From the NCBI GenBank assembly GCA_036362985.1, contig JAYGXS010000008.1:13972447-14036446 (forward strand): a stretch of DNA of 64,000 bases, in the 5' to 3' direction. Shown here one piece after another: positions 9,770-20,638 of this stretch. The translations under genes were made by a program, and so were the position numbers. This DNA comes from Ligula intestinalis (taxonomy: Eukaryota; Platyhelminthes; Cestoda; Diphyllobothriidea; Diphyllobothriidae). Under the pieces are notes generated by a model. That model saw only the letters and a program-made list of their open reading frames with translations, was not told the DNA's origin and did no database searches. Numbering within the stretch: position 1 is the stretch's first letter; the number at the start of each line of letters is the position of its first letter.

Positions 9770-10541
9770 TGCGTGGTGTCTGATCTCCTGTTCGCGTCAG
9801 ATAAATGTGAACGACCATTCGCCTTGCTTAATGCCCATGTGTCAACCGATTGCACTGATCGATTGTCGTGGCTGTTTGAATTGCTTGCGCCCTCACGAGC
9901 GTCTTCTTGAGCTGTGTCAAGTCGTTTTTGTGTCTCGTGAGCGTTTCCACCCTCTTTGCTCGCGGCTGCCGGTTGTCGGCCCTGTTTATCTCTCTCCGCC
10001 CGACCTATTGCTCCGTTCTCAGCTGATGTTAGCCTTTTGAGGAGCGCTTGGTAGGCGGTATGAAGGTTCATGGCTCGGTTTAGTGTGCCAGTCGAGGACC
10101 AACTTTCTAGCAGCAATCTGGCCATCTTGTCGTTGGCTCAGCCAATTACCCATGCTTTTTTCAAAGATGAATGTGTGTTTCATTTGCTTTACGTGGTCAT
10201 AGACCAAAGATAGCATATCCTCGCAGTTGATTGCGAGCTGATGCTCATGCAACCTTGTGCAAAGCGCTCAACAGAAGGCTAACATCGGCTCAGAACGGAG
10301 CAATAGGTCGGGTGGAGAGAGATAAACAGGGCCGACAGCCGGCAGCCGCGAGCAAAGAGGGTGGAAACGCTCACGAGACACAAAAACGACTTGACACAAC
10401 TCAAGAAGACGCTCGTGAGGGCGCAAGCAATTCAAACAGCCACGAAAATCGATCAGTGCAATCAGTTGACACATGGGCATTAAGCAAGGCGAATGGTCGT
10501 TCACATTTATCTGACGCGAACAGGAGATCAGACACCACGCA

Positions 10542-10575
10542 CTGACGATGGAAGCGAGCGAGCTTTTGAAACGTC
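10542..10575 (+). ncRNA. Hammerhead ribozyme-like core, right pseudo-LTR arm
   Basis: CTGACGA (10542-10548) is followed by TGGAAGC-GAGCGA-GCTTTT and GAAACGTC (10568-10575). All invariant core bases (CUGANGA and GAAA) are present. Stem II has two G-C/C-G, two A-U and two G-U pairs with one bulged U. Stem III would be the 2-bp AC/GU type reported for PLE hammerheads, which act better as dimers. Predicted cleavage is after C10575. Stem I is weak by eye. Confidence 0.5.
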
Positions 10576-10724
10576 AGCCAGAATACACTTTGGTCCCAGA
10601 AATTGTCTCTGCTTCTTCTTACTCTTCTGGGGATGATGTAAGGATGGTAGAAAATCTCTGAGTCGTGCGCCAATTGGCCATTTCGGACGTTTCCAGGCGG
10701 CGCAAATGGTCGACATGTTGTTTG

Positions 10725-10895
10725 GGTGACCGCCACTCTTGGCAAGGGACGATATGCTATTGCAACCTGGCGTCGGCGTCGTGCACGGAAGGGACAGGGC
10801 TTGTGTTAGAGTTTGCTGGCAGCACAGTACTGGATTCATTAGGCATATAGCCACTGCTTCTGCCGTTGCCAGCATTCGTTGGCGTAGGCAAAAGT
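10725..10895 (-). repeat. Inverted copy of the PLE 3' coding end
   Basis: This segment is the reverse complement of 12395-12570, at lower identity than the flanking arms. Its minus strand reads VLATAEAVAICLMNPVLCC, the same C-terminal GIY-YIG tail found in plus orientation at the end of the adjoining PLE. The remnant is therefore bracketed by inverted copies of its own 3' end. This is a known PLE behaviour and not a second gene. Confidence 0.7.
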
Positions 10896-10959
10896 TAAGG
10901 CCCTGAAGAAGAGTTGCCGAAAAGCATGTTTTACCTGACAAATTGACTTTTTAAGCTAA

Positions 10960-12570
10960 CAATGGGAATATTTACCGAACTAAGACAGTCCAAAGATCCC
11001 GCGATGCTAAAGGAACTCAATGGATTCCTAAAGTTTGACACCGGGCTTGGGGAAGCATACGTTACAGCCAAATTTATATCTATATGTATAGACCGGGGTG
11101 AATATCCGAGACATTACTGGAAACGTTTACGAAGAAGCCATATCGCCGTTTCAGTGGCCACGTTAAGGAGACAAGCGGAAAGTTACCTTTAAATGGTTAA
11201 CGCCGGAATTCGGGAACTTCAACGGATCCGGAGTTAGAGAGCAGCAGTTCTCGACTGCCTTGAAACTCACAAGAGAGTGGCATTTTAAGACTATGATCAA
11301 ACAATCAGAAACAAAATAATTGAGGCCAAGTGGACCAAACTTCTTCGAAGTGTCCAATCAACAAAAGCACAGACAACCCTCCCAAACAATCGGGAGCGGT
11401 ACTTGCATAACTATTCGCCAATCCATCCTGACAAAACTATCTTAGAGGTATTATCTCTAGGCCCTAAGTTCTGCATTGCAGGAAACAGACCGTAACAACT
11501 AGAGTTAGAAATTGAATTTGAGAGCCTCTTTAGTTAGACTTCCGATCTTAAATCTATCAAGTCTAGAGAAGTAAATTTTCTCAAGTCTACACTAGTAAAC
11601 TGCTGCCAGCAGTATTTAAGAAAGGCCTCAACAAACAAAGGACCCTCAACAAAGACCCATCTTGATAGCCTAAGAGAACTCAGCGTGCATCCAGCGCTCA
11701 GGTTTTCTGAGATTAATAATGAAATTGCATTCCTTGATGTCCTTATACGAAGGCTAAATGATGGATTGATAATCCGTAGGGTATTCCGAAAGAAAACCTG
11801 GACGGGAAAATACACCAACTTTCACAGTTTTGTTCCCCTAAATATAAAACGAAATCTAGTCCAGGGATTGGCAGCTAGAGTACAACGGAAACTGTCGAAT
11901 CAGAACTCCAACTACTGCAGAATACGCTTCTTGAAAATGAATACCCAGAAAGGTTCATCTTCGAGAATATTGGCGAACGCACCAATAAGCCTACTTCCTT
12001 AACCGCAGAAAAGAAAGACATATCCATGAGATTACCTTTCTTAGGAGACGCAACCAGCGAGCTAGTAAGGCGACGACTTAGGACTGCTATCATGAACACT
12101 TTCTCAGCGTCAAACTTACGTGAAATTTTCATGAACTCTTATGATTAGGAGGTATAGACGGGCTCCCGTTGAAGGCCACATCCATGTGTATTTACTCCTT
12201 TACGTGCTCCTGTAGAGCGGGATACATCGACCGAAAAATGAGGCGCCTGGGAAAGAGAGTACGTGAACACGTTGAGTAAAGGCGAAACTAAATCGATCTC
12301 GAGCTCTATTCTTGCACACCTGGTCGACACAAATCACTAAGTCGATACTAGTGAAGACTTTCAGGTTGTCTACCGGACACCAACCAACCTCTCCAAAGGC
12401 CTACGCCAACGGGTGCTGGCAACAGCAGAAGCAGTGGCTATAAGCCTAATGAATCCAGTACTGTGCTGCCAGAAAATTATAACACAAGCCCTGTCCCTCC
12501 CGTGGCTGATGCCGACGTCAGACGACGATAGCATACCACCCCCAGCCAAGAGCGGTGGTCGTACATTCGA
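10960..12570 (+). pseudogene. Penelope-like element, internally deleted
   Basis: The start reads MGIFTELRQSKDPAMLKEL. About 11450-11680 carries the N-terminal PLE motif LSLGPKFCIAG and later LELEIEFESLF. At 11685-11890 the late RT block EIAFLDVLIRR and KTWTGKYTNFHSFVPLNIKR follows. The RT palm in between, including the catalytic YxDD, is missing, so a large internal deletion has occurred. About 12300-12480 gives the GIY-YIG tail FQVVYRTPTNLSKGLRQR and VLATAEAVAISLMNPVLCC. Stops and frameshifts are frequent. The remnant lies beside the inverted pseudo-LTRs at 9668-10643. Confidence 0.75.
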
Positions 12571-13247
12571 AGTGGTTAACCAGTAGTCCTTTGAATGAAG
12601 CAGGTGCGTTGCTGCCATTTTATAAGAAAATAGGCAAACGGGACAGGCAGGGAGTGAATAAGGACACTGGAATAAAGATTGTGAGGTGCGGACTTCACCA
12701 GCGGCAATTCTGTGCCAAAATGGGGGAGGTGAATTGCAAGCGTTTGAGATCAGCGGTGGTGACAGGTGTAAGCGAACCAGAGGGGAGGGGCCAATAACAA
12801 GTGTCAGCAGCCGGAAATATGCAGCCCTAAGAATGCATCGGTCGGGCAAACTGGTTCTTCAAGTGATCTTCACCGCAGTCGTTTCTATTTTTCCACGCGA
12901 AGAGACAACTGGGGCAAGCGTGTTCAGGATAGCCCGGCCCGAGGGCCGCTGTGTCTCGTCCACTTTCCTGTAGAAGGCCGAGAGAAAGCCAACGGGTGAT
13001 GGGGACAGTCTTCAAGCAGCACTTGAGTGGTACTTGGCCGGGGGACTCGTTTTAACGCCAGTATGCATTCAACTGGAAACAAAAGGGGTCATCAGGTACA
13101 TAATCGTTGGAGGAAGAGGTCTAGGACATGCAGTTCAGTTCTTGGAGAAAGGAGACTCGGGTTCGCAGTTCAGAGAAAAATAAATCCGACGATGACATTG
13201 ATGTGATGAATGTCCCACAGGCCAAACATAGCAAACAGAGGTGAAAA
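12571..13247. other. No gene recognised
   Basis: Several overlapping short open frames occur on both strands but none matches a family I know. This is probably sequence flanking the PLE. Confidence 0.4.
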
Positions 13248-13652
13248 TTAGTACATGGGTGCACTCCTATCCGGTTCAGGATTCACTAACCCTGGCTTGT
13301 TTCGTCTGGCGACGCATTGACACTTCATCTTTCTCAAGGATGAAACAATTATGTTATTCGCTAAATTTAAGTAACCAATTTATTACCGGCAAACGTTAGA
13401 ACTGCGAGATACGCGTATTTATGGCTCATTAGCTGTCGTCAGTCGCAGTTACCCGACTCCAGCATAGCCACAGAAGCTGCCGCTACACTTGAGTTTCGAA
13501 CCCGCGACCAGTGAGCTAGGGACGAACGTCCTATCTTCTGAGCCACCGGATCGACGTCTTGCCGGTTGTCGATCGGGATGTCGATTAGTACATAGGTGTA
13601 CTGCGATCTGGTCTGGAATTCACCAACCCTGGCTTGTTTCGTCTGGCGATGC
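13248..13652 (-). repeat. tRNA-SINE in a partial tandem dimer
   Basis: A minus-strand tRNA-like head (about 13475-13545; GTGGCTCAGAAGATAGGACG and GGGTTCGAAACTC on the minus strand) is followed by a body with CTGACGACAGCTAATGAGCCA, a hammerhead-like core in which GAAA has become TAAA. The head is flanked by a direct repeat: about 70 bp beginning GTACATGGGTGCACT (13251) recurs as GTACATAGGTGTACT (13588). The unit spacing is about 335 bp, i.e. one full unit plus part of another. Confidence 0.7.
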
Positions 13653-13801
13653 GTGAAAGAAGCCGTTAAACACTATTGCTTGTTGACGTTCTGTGATGAT
13701 GCATTCAAGCAGTTAAGTCTGGTGAGAGTACATTTTAAATTAATCGTCCTCAAAATGCCCCGTAACACTCGATATTGGCTGTGAGAGGTTATTTTGCATC
13801 T

Positions 13802-13840
13802 GACGTTTCGGGCAGTTGTCTTGTCCACCTATCATCACAG
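13802..13840 (-). ncRNA. Degenerate PLE-type hammerhead-like motif
   Basis: The minus strand has CTGTGATGATAGGTGG, then a spacer, CTGCCC, then GAAACGTCAG (ending at 13802). The 3' half matches the family exactly. The 5' core reads GUGAUGA instead of CUGAUGA and stem II is imperfect, so this copy is probably inactive. It appears isolated from PLE coding sequence. Confidence 0.35.
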
Positions 13841-14089
13841 AATGCGAAATCTGGCCCCTGATGTTCGCTTAACATACTGCTCTTTTTCCATGTGTGTATT
13901 CTGCCACTCCTGGTTGAGCCACCCTGTTTGCCTTGCGTCGGTTTCCTCATTGGCCCTATCTGTTACCGTGTTGGTAAGGTTTGTTGCGCCCCGACGTGCG
14001 TCGGTCGCCTCGGCTCCCGTCTCGTCCTGGCTCGTTTCACATATGTACAGTTCTGCGAGTGCTGCGAGCAAATTCCCTTAATTTGTAAG

Positions 14090-15639
14090 TGTTTGATTAT
14101 TTCTCCCATACACGCGAGAACGCATTTACGAAAACTTATAAATAATCATGAAGAAAATTAGGCATTTTAAGTAATTTAAAGAACAATAAGAAATACTAAG
14201 TGTTTGATTAGAAAAATAAAATTTTCTCGATAATTCCCAGCTTGTAGAGACGTCAAAAATAGCTATAAATTAGAACAATAAATTTAAATAGTTTGTTAAG
14301 TATAAAACATAAAGTGACCACTTTCTTTATACAAAAAGGACTTGCCTTTAGTCAAAATATGTTGTATATGTGGGAATGATTAGATACATAGTTATTGAAT
14401 ATCATTGAATAAATTCTCTCTTCATTTCGGTATTTTTCGGTGTATTCATTGATCAGTTTACTAACTATCCGTTTGTTCGACGTTTACATCAAACCCTTTA
14501 AAATAAGATATAACTAAACAGCATTTACCGAAAAAAACGAGCTTTTGCATATTATTCCCTATGCAGATGGTCATGTTGGTCAAATTTGGAAATTCTTTAA
14601 AACAGCAAACCACATTTTCGAGCAAACAACCTGTCTGCGAGATACCACGCATATTTTTATCCTAAGATTAATTGAATAAAGTTTCCATGATAGATTAACT
14701 CTTTAAAAAGTGCTTTTATTGGATATTTATCTGACAAACTTCTGCGTATATTAACTTTTTCCAAGGTAATCTCACAGGGAAATTGGGAACGTTTGACAAT
14801 TTCTTTAAATTATCTGAAGAAAAACGATTAAATTTGACTGGATATGAAAAAAATATACCTTTCTCTTTATAACGGATTTTTTTCGCTACAGGAGATTTAT
14901 TCCAAAATCCGTAATCAATGTGCGAATGCAGAAAAAAACAGGCCACTTTTGACCATTTTTTTGAAAAAAATTATTCTATTTTTGTCTGTTCCGTTCCTAA
15001 GTGACACGTGAGCAGAATCTATTGTTTACAAAAAAGTATATTTCTACCTGACTGATATACAAGAAGGCCTACCTTAATTCCCCTTCGCAGTAACATGAAT
15101 GACAAGGTCAGGGGTGAGGTTTAAACAAAACGCGACAAAACCTTTTTTACTGCATTTTGTGAAAAAAACTTCACAGAATAGCTAAACATAATTTTTAAAA
15201 CTTTTATCACTGCTTGTTTCTGAAAATAAATGTGACTCCTTAAACGGCGCTTTAGTTCTATTTGATCAACTTCGCACAAAATTTTCCAGAACTGGTAGGG
15301 ATTACTATTCCACCTTTTTTACTAATGATGGAATTCTTCCACAGCTCAATGCATACTATAAGAAAGTTGTGTCCTGTCTTTCCTTATAACATACGGAATT
15401 CATTTTGTATAAACATACTCATGATTTAACAAAAATGAGAGCCTACTTCCCTCAATTACTTTAAATAGGACAGTTTTCCAGACCAAAGCCCTTCTTATTA
15501 TTAAATCCACTCAGTTGATCAAAATAAACCGTCCAAATATATGATAAATTACCAAGTTAAATTTCATCCTATAATTTGTTTGCAGGATTATCAGAAATGT
15601 ACATATTGGCTGTAAAACTAGTTGGCCGTCCCGATTGTT
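14090..15639. other. AT-rich gene-free stretch
   Basis: About 1.5 kb of AT-rich sequence with no recognised exon, element or repeat. Short open frames near 14.5 and 14.7-14.9 kb are compatible with chance. Confidence 0.45.
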
Positions 15640-16470
15640 CCACGCCGTGGCTGTCCCCCAATAAGAAGGTTTCTGAAACAACATAAGGGGCAGGAAAATT
15701 TATGTGGCGGTTTACCGAACAGCCGATCAACGTCTAAGCTTCTTTAAACTGCCTTGATTTGTGGTTGTCACCTCGGTCCTCAATGTCAACGGCGCAAAAG
15801 TTGATGACGTAGCCCATCTCTGTGGCATGGTTTTGTTTACCTCGGACTTTGGGTCTTATCTTCTTACAGTTAGATTATGCCCATGCATTTGCGTTTCTAG
15901 TTGTCGGCCGGTTTCTCCAACATAATTGCACATCCCACAACTGAACTGAAGCTTGTAGATAATGCCTGATAGCTTTTGATTCGGGATAGGGTCTCTTGGC
16001 CGCATCAATAGCTGCCGAATTGTGGAGGTAGGGCTATAAGCAACTTCTATTCGAAAAGGCGCAAGGGATCTGGCCTTGATTTAGGAGACCACTTTCATGC
16101 TCCGTCACGACTTTTACGTTTCACGTTTTTGGTTACATTCGATTCCGTTCAACGAACGCTCATGGATAGCTATTAGCCCTAAAAAGTCCTCGGAGGAGCT
16201 TTATCTCGTCCCGTTTGGTGGCTGGCATGCTGCAGTGGGTTTCTACCCGTCGGTATAGCGTGCATACATAACTTCGCTTGTGTTGCGATTTTGTGCGCTA
16301 TTGTGACTCAACAGATGCGACGTGTTCATCGGTTTACGGTAGACAGAAGTTGCCATTTCGCCATCAAGTTGGTGGCAGGTGAGAACGTTCCGGAACCAAA
16401 GTCTGTCCTCCACTTATTTCTCTAAAGTGAACCGTAATTCGGGAAAAATCGAGTTCAATCATAGTATGCA
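15640..16470 (-). pseudogene. Penelope-like element, RT end plus GIY-YIG
   Basis: Reading down from 16470, the late RT block appears as FRNVLTCHQLDGEMATSVYR then KPMNTSHLL, followed by CSMPATKRDEIKLLRGLFRA. The linker TIRQLLMRPRDPIP follows, then the GIY-YIG core KLQFSCGMCNYVGETGRQLE (family CNYVGETGR), RGDNHKSRQFKEA and SVNRHINFPAPYVV. At least two in-frame stops and several frame changes break it. This is the clearest GIY-YIG remnant in the window and confirms an RT plus GIY-YIG PLE family in the genome. Confidence 0.85.
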
Positions 16471-17069
16471 ATACTCTATATGTTGATGGTCTTCTACAAT
16501 AGAAGATGAGAAGCTTGATTTAGACACCCTTCTGGATAAAGTAAATCAGGCTCATCAAGTGTCAATATTCACTTTGGAAAAAAGAGCAGAGTATGCCTCT
16601 CCTTTGAGACGCCGGATGACGAAGCACTTAAAAGTGTACTTCGTAAAAATGAATGTGGACTGGACAGTACACACATGTCTACAACCTTGTTTCGTTAGGT
16701 CGGAAACGATACTTAGTCAGCTGTATCACCAACTTAGCTATGAGAACATTCTAATATCCTCCTGTGGGATAGGCTATATTATAAAGACAACTGGACGCGG
16801 ATGCGAGAACACCATGCTGCTTGAATGAATTATAGCACGAACAGGTCAATCTCTAGTGCAACTATGTTCCACAAGGTTTACAGTGGCCATCGAGGAGACG
16901 TCAATCCTCAGCCCTCTGAGCCATCTAAAAAGTGCTGGTGTGACACTTCAATTTCCTATGCCAAAGAATACTTGCGACGACAGTTGTCCGCCAACGCAAT
17001 CTTGTGTTCTGGATGGTATTTTGTTCCGACTCTTAATCTTCACTACCCCCCCCCCCCGCCCCATTTAAC

Positions 17070-17330
17070 CTTACTTTGTGGATCTAACGGAAGCCTTCGA
17101 CACGGTGAATTGAGATGGACTGTGGAAAGTAGTGCAGAAATTTGGCTGTCTGAAACATTAGTGGTGGCTAACGGTGTGAAGCTGAGTTGTGTAACCACTC
17201 TCGCCCTCTTCAGTCTCATGTTCTTTGCTATGCTGATGGATGCATACCGGGATGAACACCCTGGGATACGTGTCACCTACATGGCTGGCGGGCATCTTCT
17301 CAATAGCTGGCACGTGCAGGTCTCTAACTG
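17070..17330 (+). pseudogene. RTE-like LINE reverse transcriptase fragment
   Basis: About 17072-17160 reads DLTEAFDTVN (motif A, with a stop after it) and DGLWKVVQKFGCLKH. About 17160-17306 reads VANGVKLSCVTTLALFSLMF then AMLMDAYRDEHPGIRVTY. These match the RTE/BovB-type block NGVKQGCVLAPTLFSLMF...MDAYRDERPGIRI. It is degraded and preceded by a C-rich run (17046-17060). The continuation of the same protein is displaced to 18340-18840. Confidence 0.75.
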
Positions 17331-17339
17331 ACCAGGAGA

Positions 17340-18335
17340 CTGACTCAGCTGTTTAAGTGCACAGAGGTAGGCACTTTGTCGCGGACCCAGGATGGAAGTG
17401 GTTTGATAAAGCGTTAAGTGAACATGCCGGTGCCCATCTGCCCTCACAGCCATTGGCTCCCCATCCCACAAGTTAACGCCGTCTTATTCGTACCGTTTTT
17501 CCTCGTGCTATATCAATATTCCTATTTCCCGCCCAGTAGGTGCCCACGGCGCTCTGCTCTCCATCCGTTATCGATCAGATATGAGAGAACACCCCACACT
17601 CTAGATGGAACCACTATTTACATAAAACTTGTTGTAACCCGGTGTGTTCCTGTGTCAACACTGGTTATTTTCTCTCAGTACGCGTTAGGAAGAGCAGACA
17701 GGCCAGGATAACAGCTTGTACTTTACTATCACTTGTACTAGTACATCAAGTCTGCTCCCTGTGTCCAACAGCTTGCCTTCTGTGGTCGGTCTCGCTTCGG
17801 CAGCAGTCTCAAATCGTCGGCAGCGTGCCCCACAACAGAGTCCCCGTTCTGCTGGCAGCCTCGGTATTTAAGGGGCAGTCGTCGTTGCTCCGTATTGGCC
17901 CTCCAAGTGTCCATACGCGCACTCGCTCACACTCGCCGTGCAGCGTGACCTCACTGATAGCAGCAGTCCGGATCCCGGGGCAGTCTGACTTCGCGTGCCT
18001 TTTTGTCCTGGCATAATGTCCGCCCTTTGAAGGTCGCGCAACTTGGCCCGTTGTGTATGCGCTGGAATGGCCTCACGTTACATCGTACTGTCTGTAAGTC
18101 TGTCTGACGTGCTCAATCATCCCAACAATACTCTTTCCCTGTTATATATTATTCACTTATTATAATGTACATTTGCCTTTTTTACTTTTAGATTACTGTC
18201 CATACATTCCCTCCGTCTTTTGTCCTGATATTTACATGCGTGTGCTTGGTATGGCTCTTATCGGTCCTATTCAGAAGTCCCACAGTCTAAAACATCTTTC
18301 GATCTCTTATACGGTCGCGTGTGTCAACCTAAACT
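17340..18335. mobile_element. About 1 kb insertion splitting the RTE LINE
   Basis: The two halves of one RTE-like reverse transcriptase (17070-17330 and 18340-18840) are in order and orientation but separated by about 1 kb of unrelated sequence. The insert begins near TGTAACCCGGTGTGTTCC (17633) or slightly upstream, contains a TATA-like CGGTATTTAAGGGG (about 17863-17876) and encodes nothing recognised. A solo LTR or non-autonomous element is a guess; exact ends and target duplication were not resolved. Confidence 0.4.
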
Positions 18336-18339
18336 TTCT

Positions 18340-18840
18340 CGGCCGCTACGAGTCTACATGCGTCGACCTGCAACTGCGCTCCGCAACCCGTTCCGCCGGG
18401 CCGACTTTGCGGTCAACACTGCAACGGAAGAGGACGCACAAAGGCGTCCGTACGCCTCTTTACGGCCAGTTGTGCAAACTTTTGGCTGGCCGTCCACGGG
18501 GACAGAACCGTTGTCATTCACAACTGTCACACTCGCGTACCTCGGAAGCACACTGTTGCGCACCACGAAAATGAACAACGAGGCTTTTCACGGTAGGCAC
18601 TAACGTGTTCGGTCGGGCGGAGGCCTCCGTGTGGAGTCGTCAGAGCCTACAGCTGAACAAGAGACGGAAGGGATGCTGGAACGTCGTCTTGATGAAACAT
18701 TTGTACGCAGTGGAAACTGGGACCATCTACTCCAAGCAAACTAGAAAGCTGAATCGTACCCATATCAGTTGCCTCCGCAGAGCACTGCAGCTGAGATGGC
18801 AGGAGCGGATGGCAATCGTCAGCAGTAGCTGAAGGAAAAT
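18340..18840 (+). pseudogene. RTE-like LINE, displaced C-terminal part
   Basis: Read on the plus strand, ADFAVNTATEEDAQR corresponds to FADDCALNTxTEEDMQR of RTE-type RTs, with the FADD catalytic motif destroyed. LAYLGSTLLRTTKMNNE follows (family FxYLGSTLSRxTxIDDE). After a frame change at about 18600, ASVWSRQSLQLNK, YSKQTRKLNRTHISCLRR and LQLRWQERM match the C-terminal region. It is a decayed copy. Confidence 0.75.
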
Positions 18841-19084
18841 ATGCCAGCGATATCAATACATATTACGCGCGTGATCCAGCCCCGTCGGAAACCGCTTGCT
18901 CAACAGCCTGACAGCGAACTATTCCGGCTGGGCTGTCGCTTGGCTTGGGGACTGTTTCACTTCCCGCACTCGATACGTTCAGTGCAGCAAGTGAAAATGC
19001 ACGGTCGTTCCCAACAATTGCGGATTTCTTCATGTATCTATCTTAACCCATCGCCTGTTTCACCTCTACACTGATGGCCAACGA

Positions 19085-19450
19085 TCACAAAATGCATGTT
19101 TGTTTGTAAAATATGCTGATGATACGGTTTTTAGCTATCCTGTCAAAAGTTGGAAATATCTCCAGGTATTGAAAGATGCCCTGGAACACGGCTCTCAGCA
19201 CGGTCGTTAGCAAATGTCCTTCTACAAAATGACTAGAAGTCTGTCCGGTGCGTTTTTCGAATGCGATCCTCTCCTGGTCCTGAATATAAAGACACTCGGC
19301 CCAACGAGATATCCTCTTTCGGGGCCTTTGGTGTTATCCTGGCATCTTACCTTTCAGTTACTCTTCACATTGAAGGTCTCTTTATTAAAATTCGTAAACT
19401 TTCATAATACGTCCACAGTTTGCGTTCATAGCACACACCGCAAGCCCTAG
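19085..19450 (+). pseudogene. Non-LTR retrotransposon RT fragment, second LINE family
   Basis: KYADDTVFSYPVKSWKYLQV retains the YADD catalytic motif and is followed by LKDALEHGSQH, a stop, and then frames matching the downstream RT region. The same family is seen at 62612-63450 (YLQVLKDDLEHASEWLLANG). It is short and frameshifted, and lies just downstream of the RTE fragment. Confidence 0.7.
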
Positions 19451-19521
19451 TCTGATAATATATAGGTGCCTGCTCTCCAGTTAATCTTACCTGCTCTGAC
19501 TATAAATGTGCACGTCCATGT

Positions 19522-19846
19522 CCCAGTGTCCCCTTGTTGTGAGGCACATGGTGGGCCGTTTTTCCGTCTTCTCACGCCACCTCTCTTCCCCGTGTGACCG
19601 AATGTTCCCCTGTTTGAATCCCATCTTACAGGCTTCCACTGTAACCTTTATTTTAGTCTTAGTTTAGTTCGCCTAGTTTTTTTGCCCAGTGTCCCCTTGT
19701 TTTGAGGCATATGGTGGGCCGTTTTTCCGTCTTCTCACGCCACCTCTCTTCCCCGTGTGACCGAATGTTCCCCTGTTTGTATCCCACCTTACAGGCTTCT
19801 ACTGTAACCTTTATTTTAGTCTTAGTTTAGTTCGCCTTGTTTTTTG
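19522..19846. repeat. Tandem duplication, 163-bp unit
   Basis: CCCAGTGTCCCCTTGTTGTG at 19522 recurs at 19685 (CCCAGTGTCCCCTTGTTTTG). The two units stay highly similar through TTCCCCGTGTGACCGAATG and the TTTAGTCTTAGTTTAGTTCG end. There is no coding content. Confidence 0.85.
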
Positions 19847-20361
19847 TGTATCTTTATTAATTTAGTTTAGTTTTATTAACGACATGGTTTTACTGAAGTC
19901 TCGAAAATTCTCAGTTCTTTGCGCCGTCACACAATTTTTGGAGTTATTGTTTCCAGTTGGTCGCATTTCTGATTTTAATTTTCGTTTGCTGTGGTGAGTC
20001 CGAAACCAGACTGTTACCGGCAATTTTGCTGTTAGTCTTTCTAAAAGTCTCACTTGCACTGAACCATCTAAATTTCTAAGTAAATCTCACGGCCAAGAAT
20101 ACAATTCAAACTCTACCTCACTTCACTGAGCATTTATAGAACTCAGTGACAAGATAGAGGATAAAAATCATTCGTAGAGGGTCTGAATTTTCTTGCAATA
20201 AAAATTGCAAAGCGGGGGTCTAAAGGTAGCATGTTTACGAAGTCCGAACATATAAAGCGGTTAAATCTTTCCTCGAAGAATGCTATCTCACAGAGGATGA
20301 TCCAATCGAGTGCGGGTGAAAATGAACGCACAATTCCTCTCCGACAAAACCAAGTTTTTTT
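19847..20361 (-). other. 3' flank of PSAT1
   Basis: No other gene is visible. AT-rich sequence follows the PSAT1 stop. Minus-strand AATAAA occurs at about 19858-19853 (plus TTTATT); whether it is the poly(A) signal is unknown. Confidence 0.35.
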
Positions 20362-20638
20362 TTAATTTTTTCTATTTCCGTTGCACAAATCGTTTTGAAG
20401 TTCTTCCTGCGTGTAGCGTAGACGGAATGCCAGCATGTATTGGGCCATTATCTGAGCATCTTCCAGGGTGTGGGCGTTATAGAGCGAAACTCTTAGGCCA
20501 CCAACGGTCCTGTGACCCCGCACATTCTGAAGACCCAGGGCTTCAGCACCCTCTACCCATTTATTCTCCAGGTCCTTGGACGGCAGTCGGAAGACTATAT
20601 TGACTCGACTGCACACAGCGTTCCTGGGATGCAATCTG
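20362..20638 (-). CDS. PSAT1: PSAT1 terminal exon
   Basis: The acceptor is CTCTAG at 20639-20640; a second AG at 20636-20637 would start the exon at 20635. The exon encodes [55 protein letters not shown] and a C-terminus of LCNGNRKN before TAA (20362-20364). The [15 protein letters not shown] block is diagnostic of PSAT (family GHRSVGGIRASLYNA). The tail after [12 protein letters not shown] is longer than in vertebrate PSAT1. Confidence 0.93.

Larger units (their letters stand above)
9668..10643. repeat. Inverted PLE pseudo-LTRs
   Basis: Arms 9668-10049 and 10261-10643 (about 382 bp each) are reverse complements with a few percent divergence, around a 211 bp spacer. Each arm has a hammerhead-like core near its outer edge (9736-9769 minus, 10542-10575 plus). 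Beyond it come AGCCAGAATACACTTTGG and a GAAGAAGAAG / CTTCTTCTT tract. The open frames read through the arms are mirror images and reflect repeat structure, not a protein. The PLE coding remnant follows at 10960-12570 in plus orientation. Confidence 0.85.

Noticed and set aside
9766..10545. Two related open frames (9766-10125 minus and 10231-10545 plus) sharing a charged, Asn/Ser-rich protein sequence
   Set aside because: They are the two arms of one inverted repeat read in mirror directions; similarity is DNA-level and no family or start context supports a protein.
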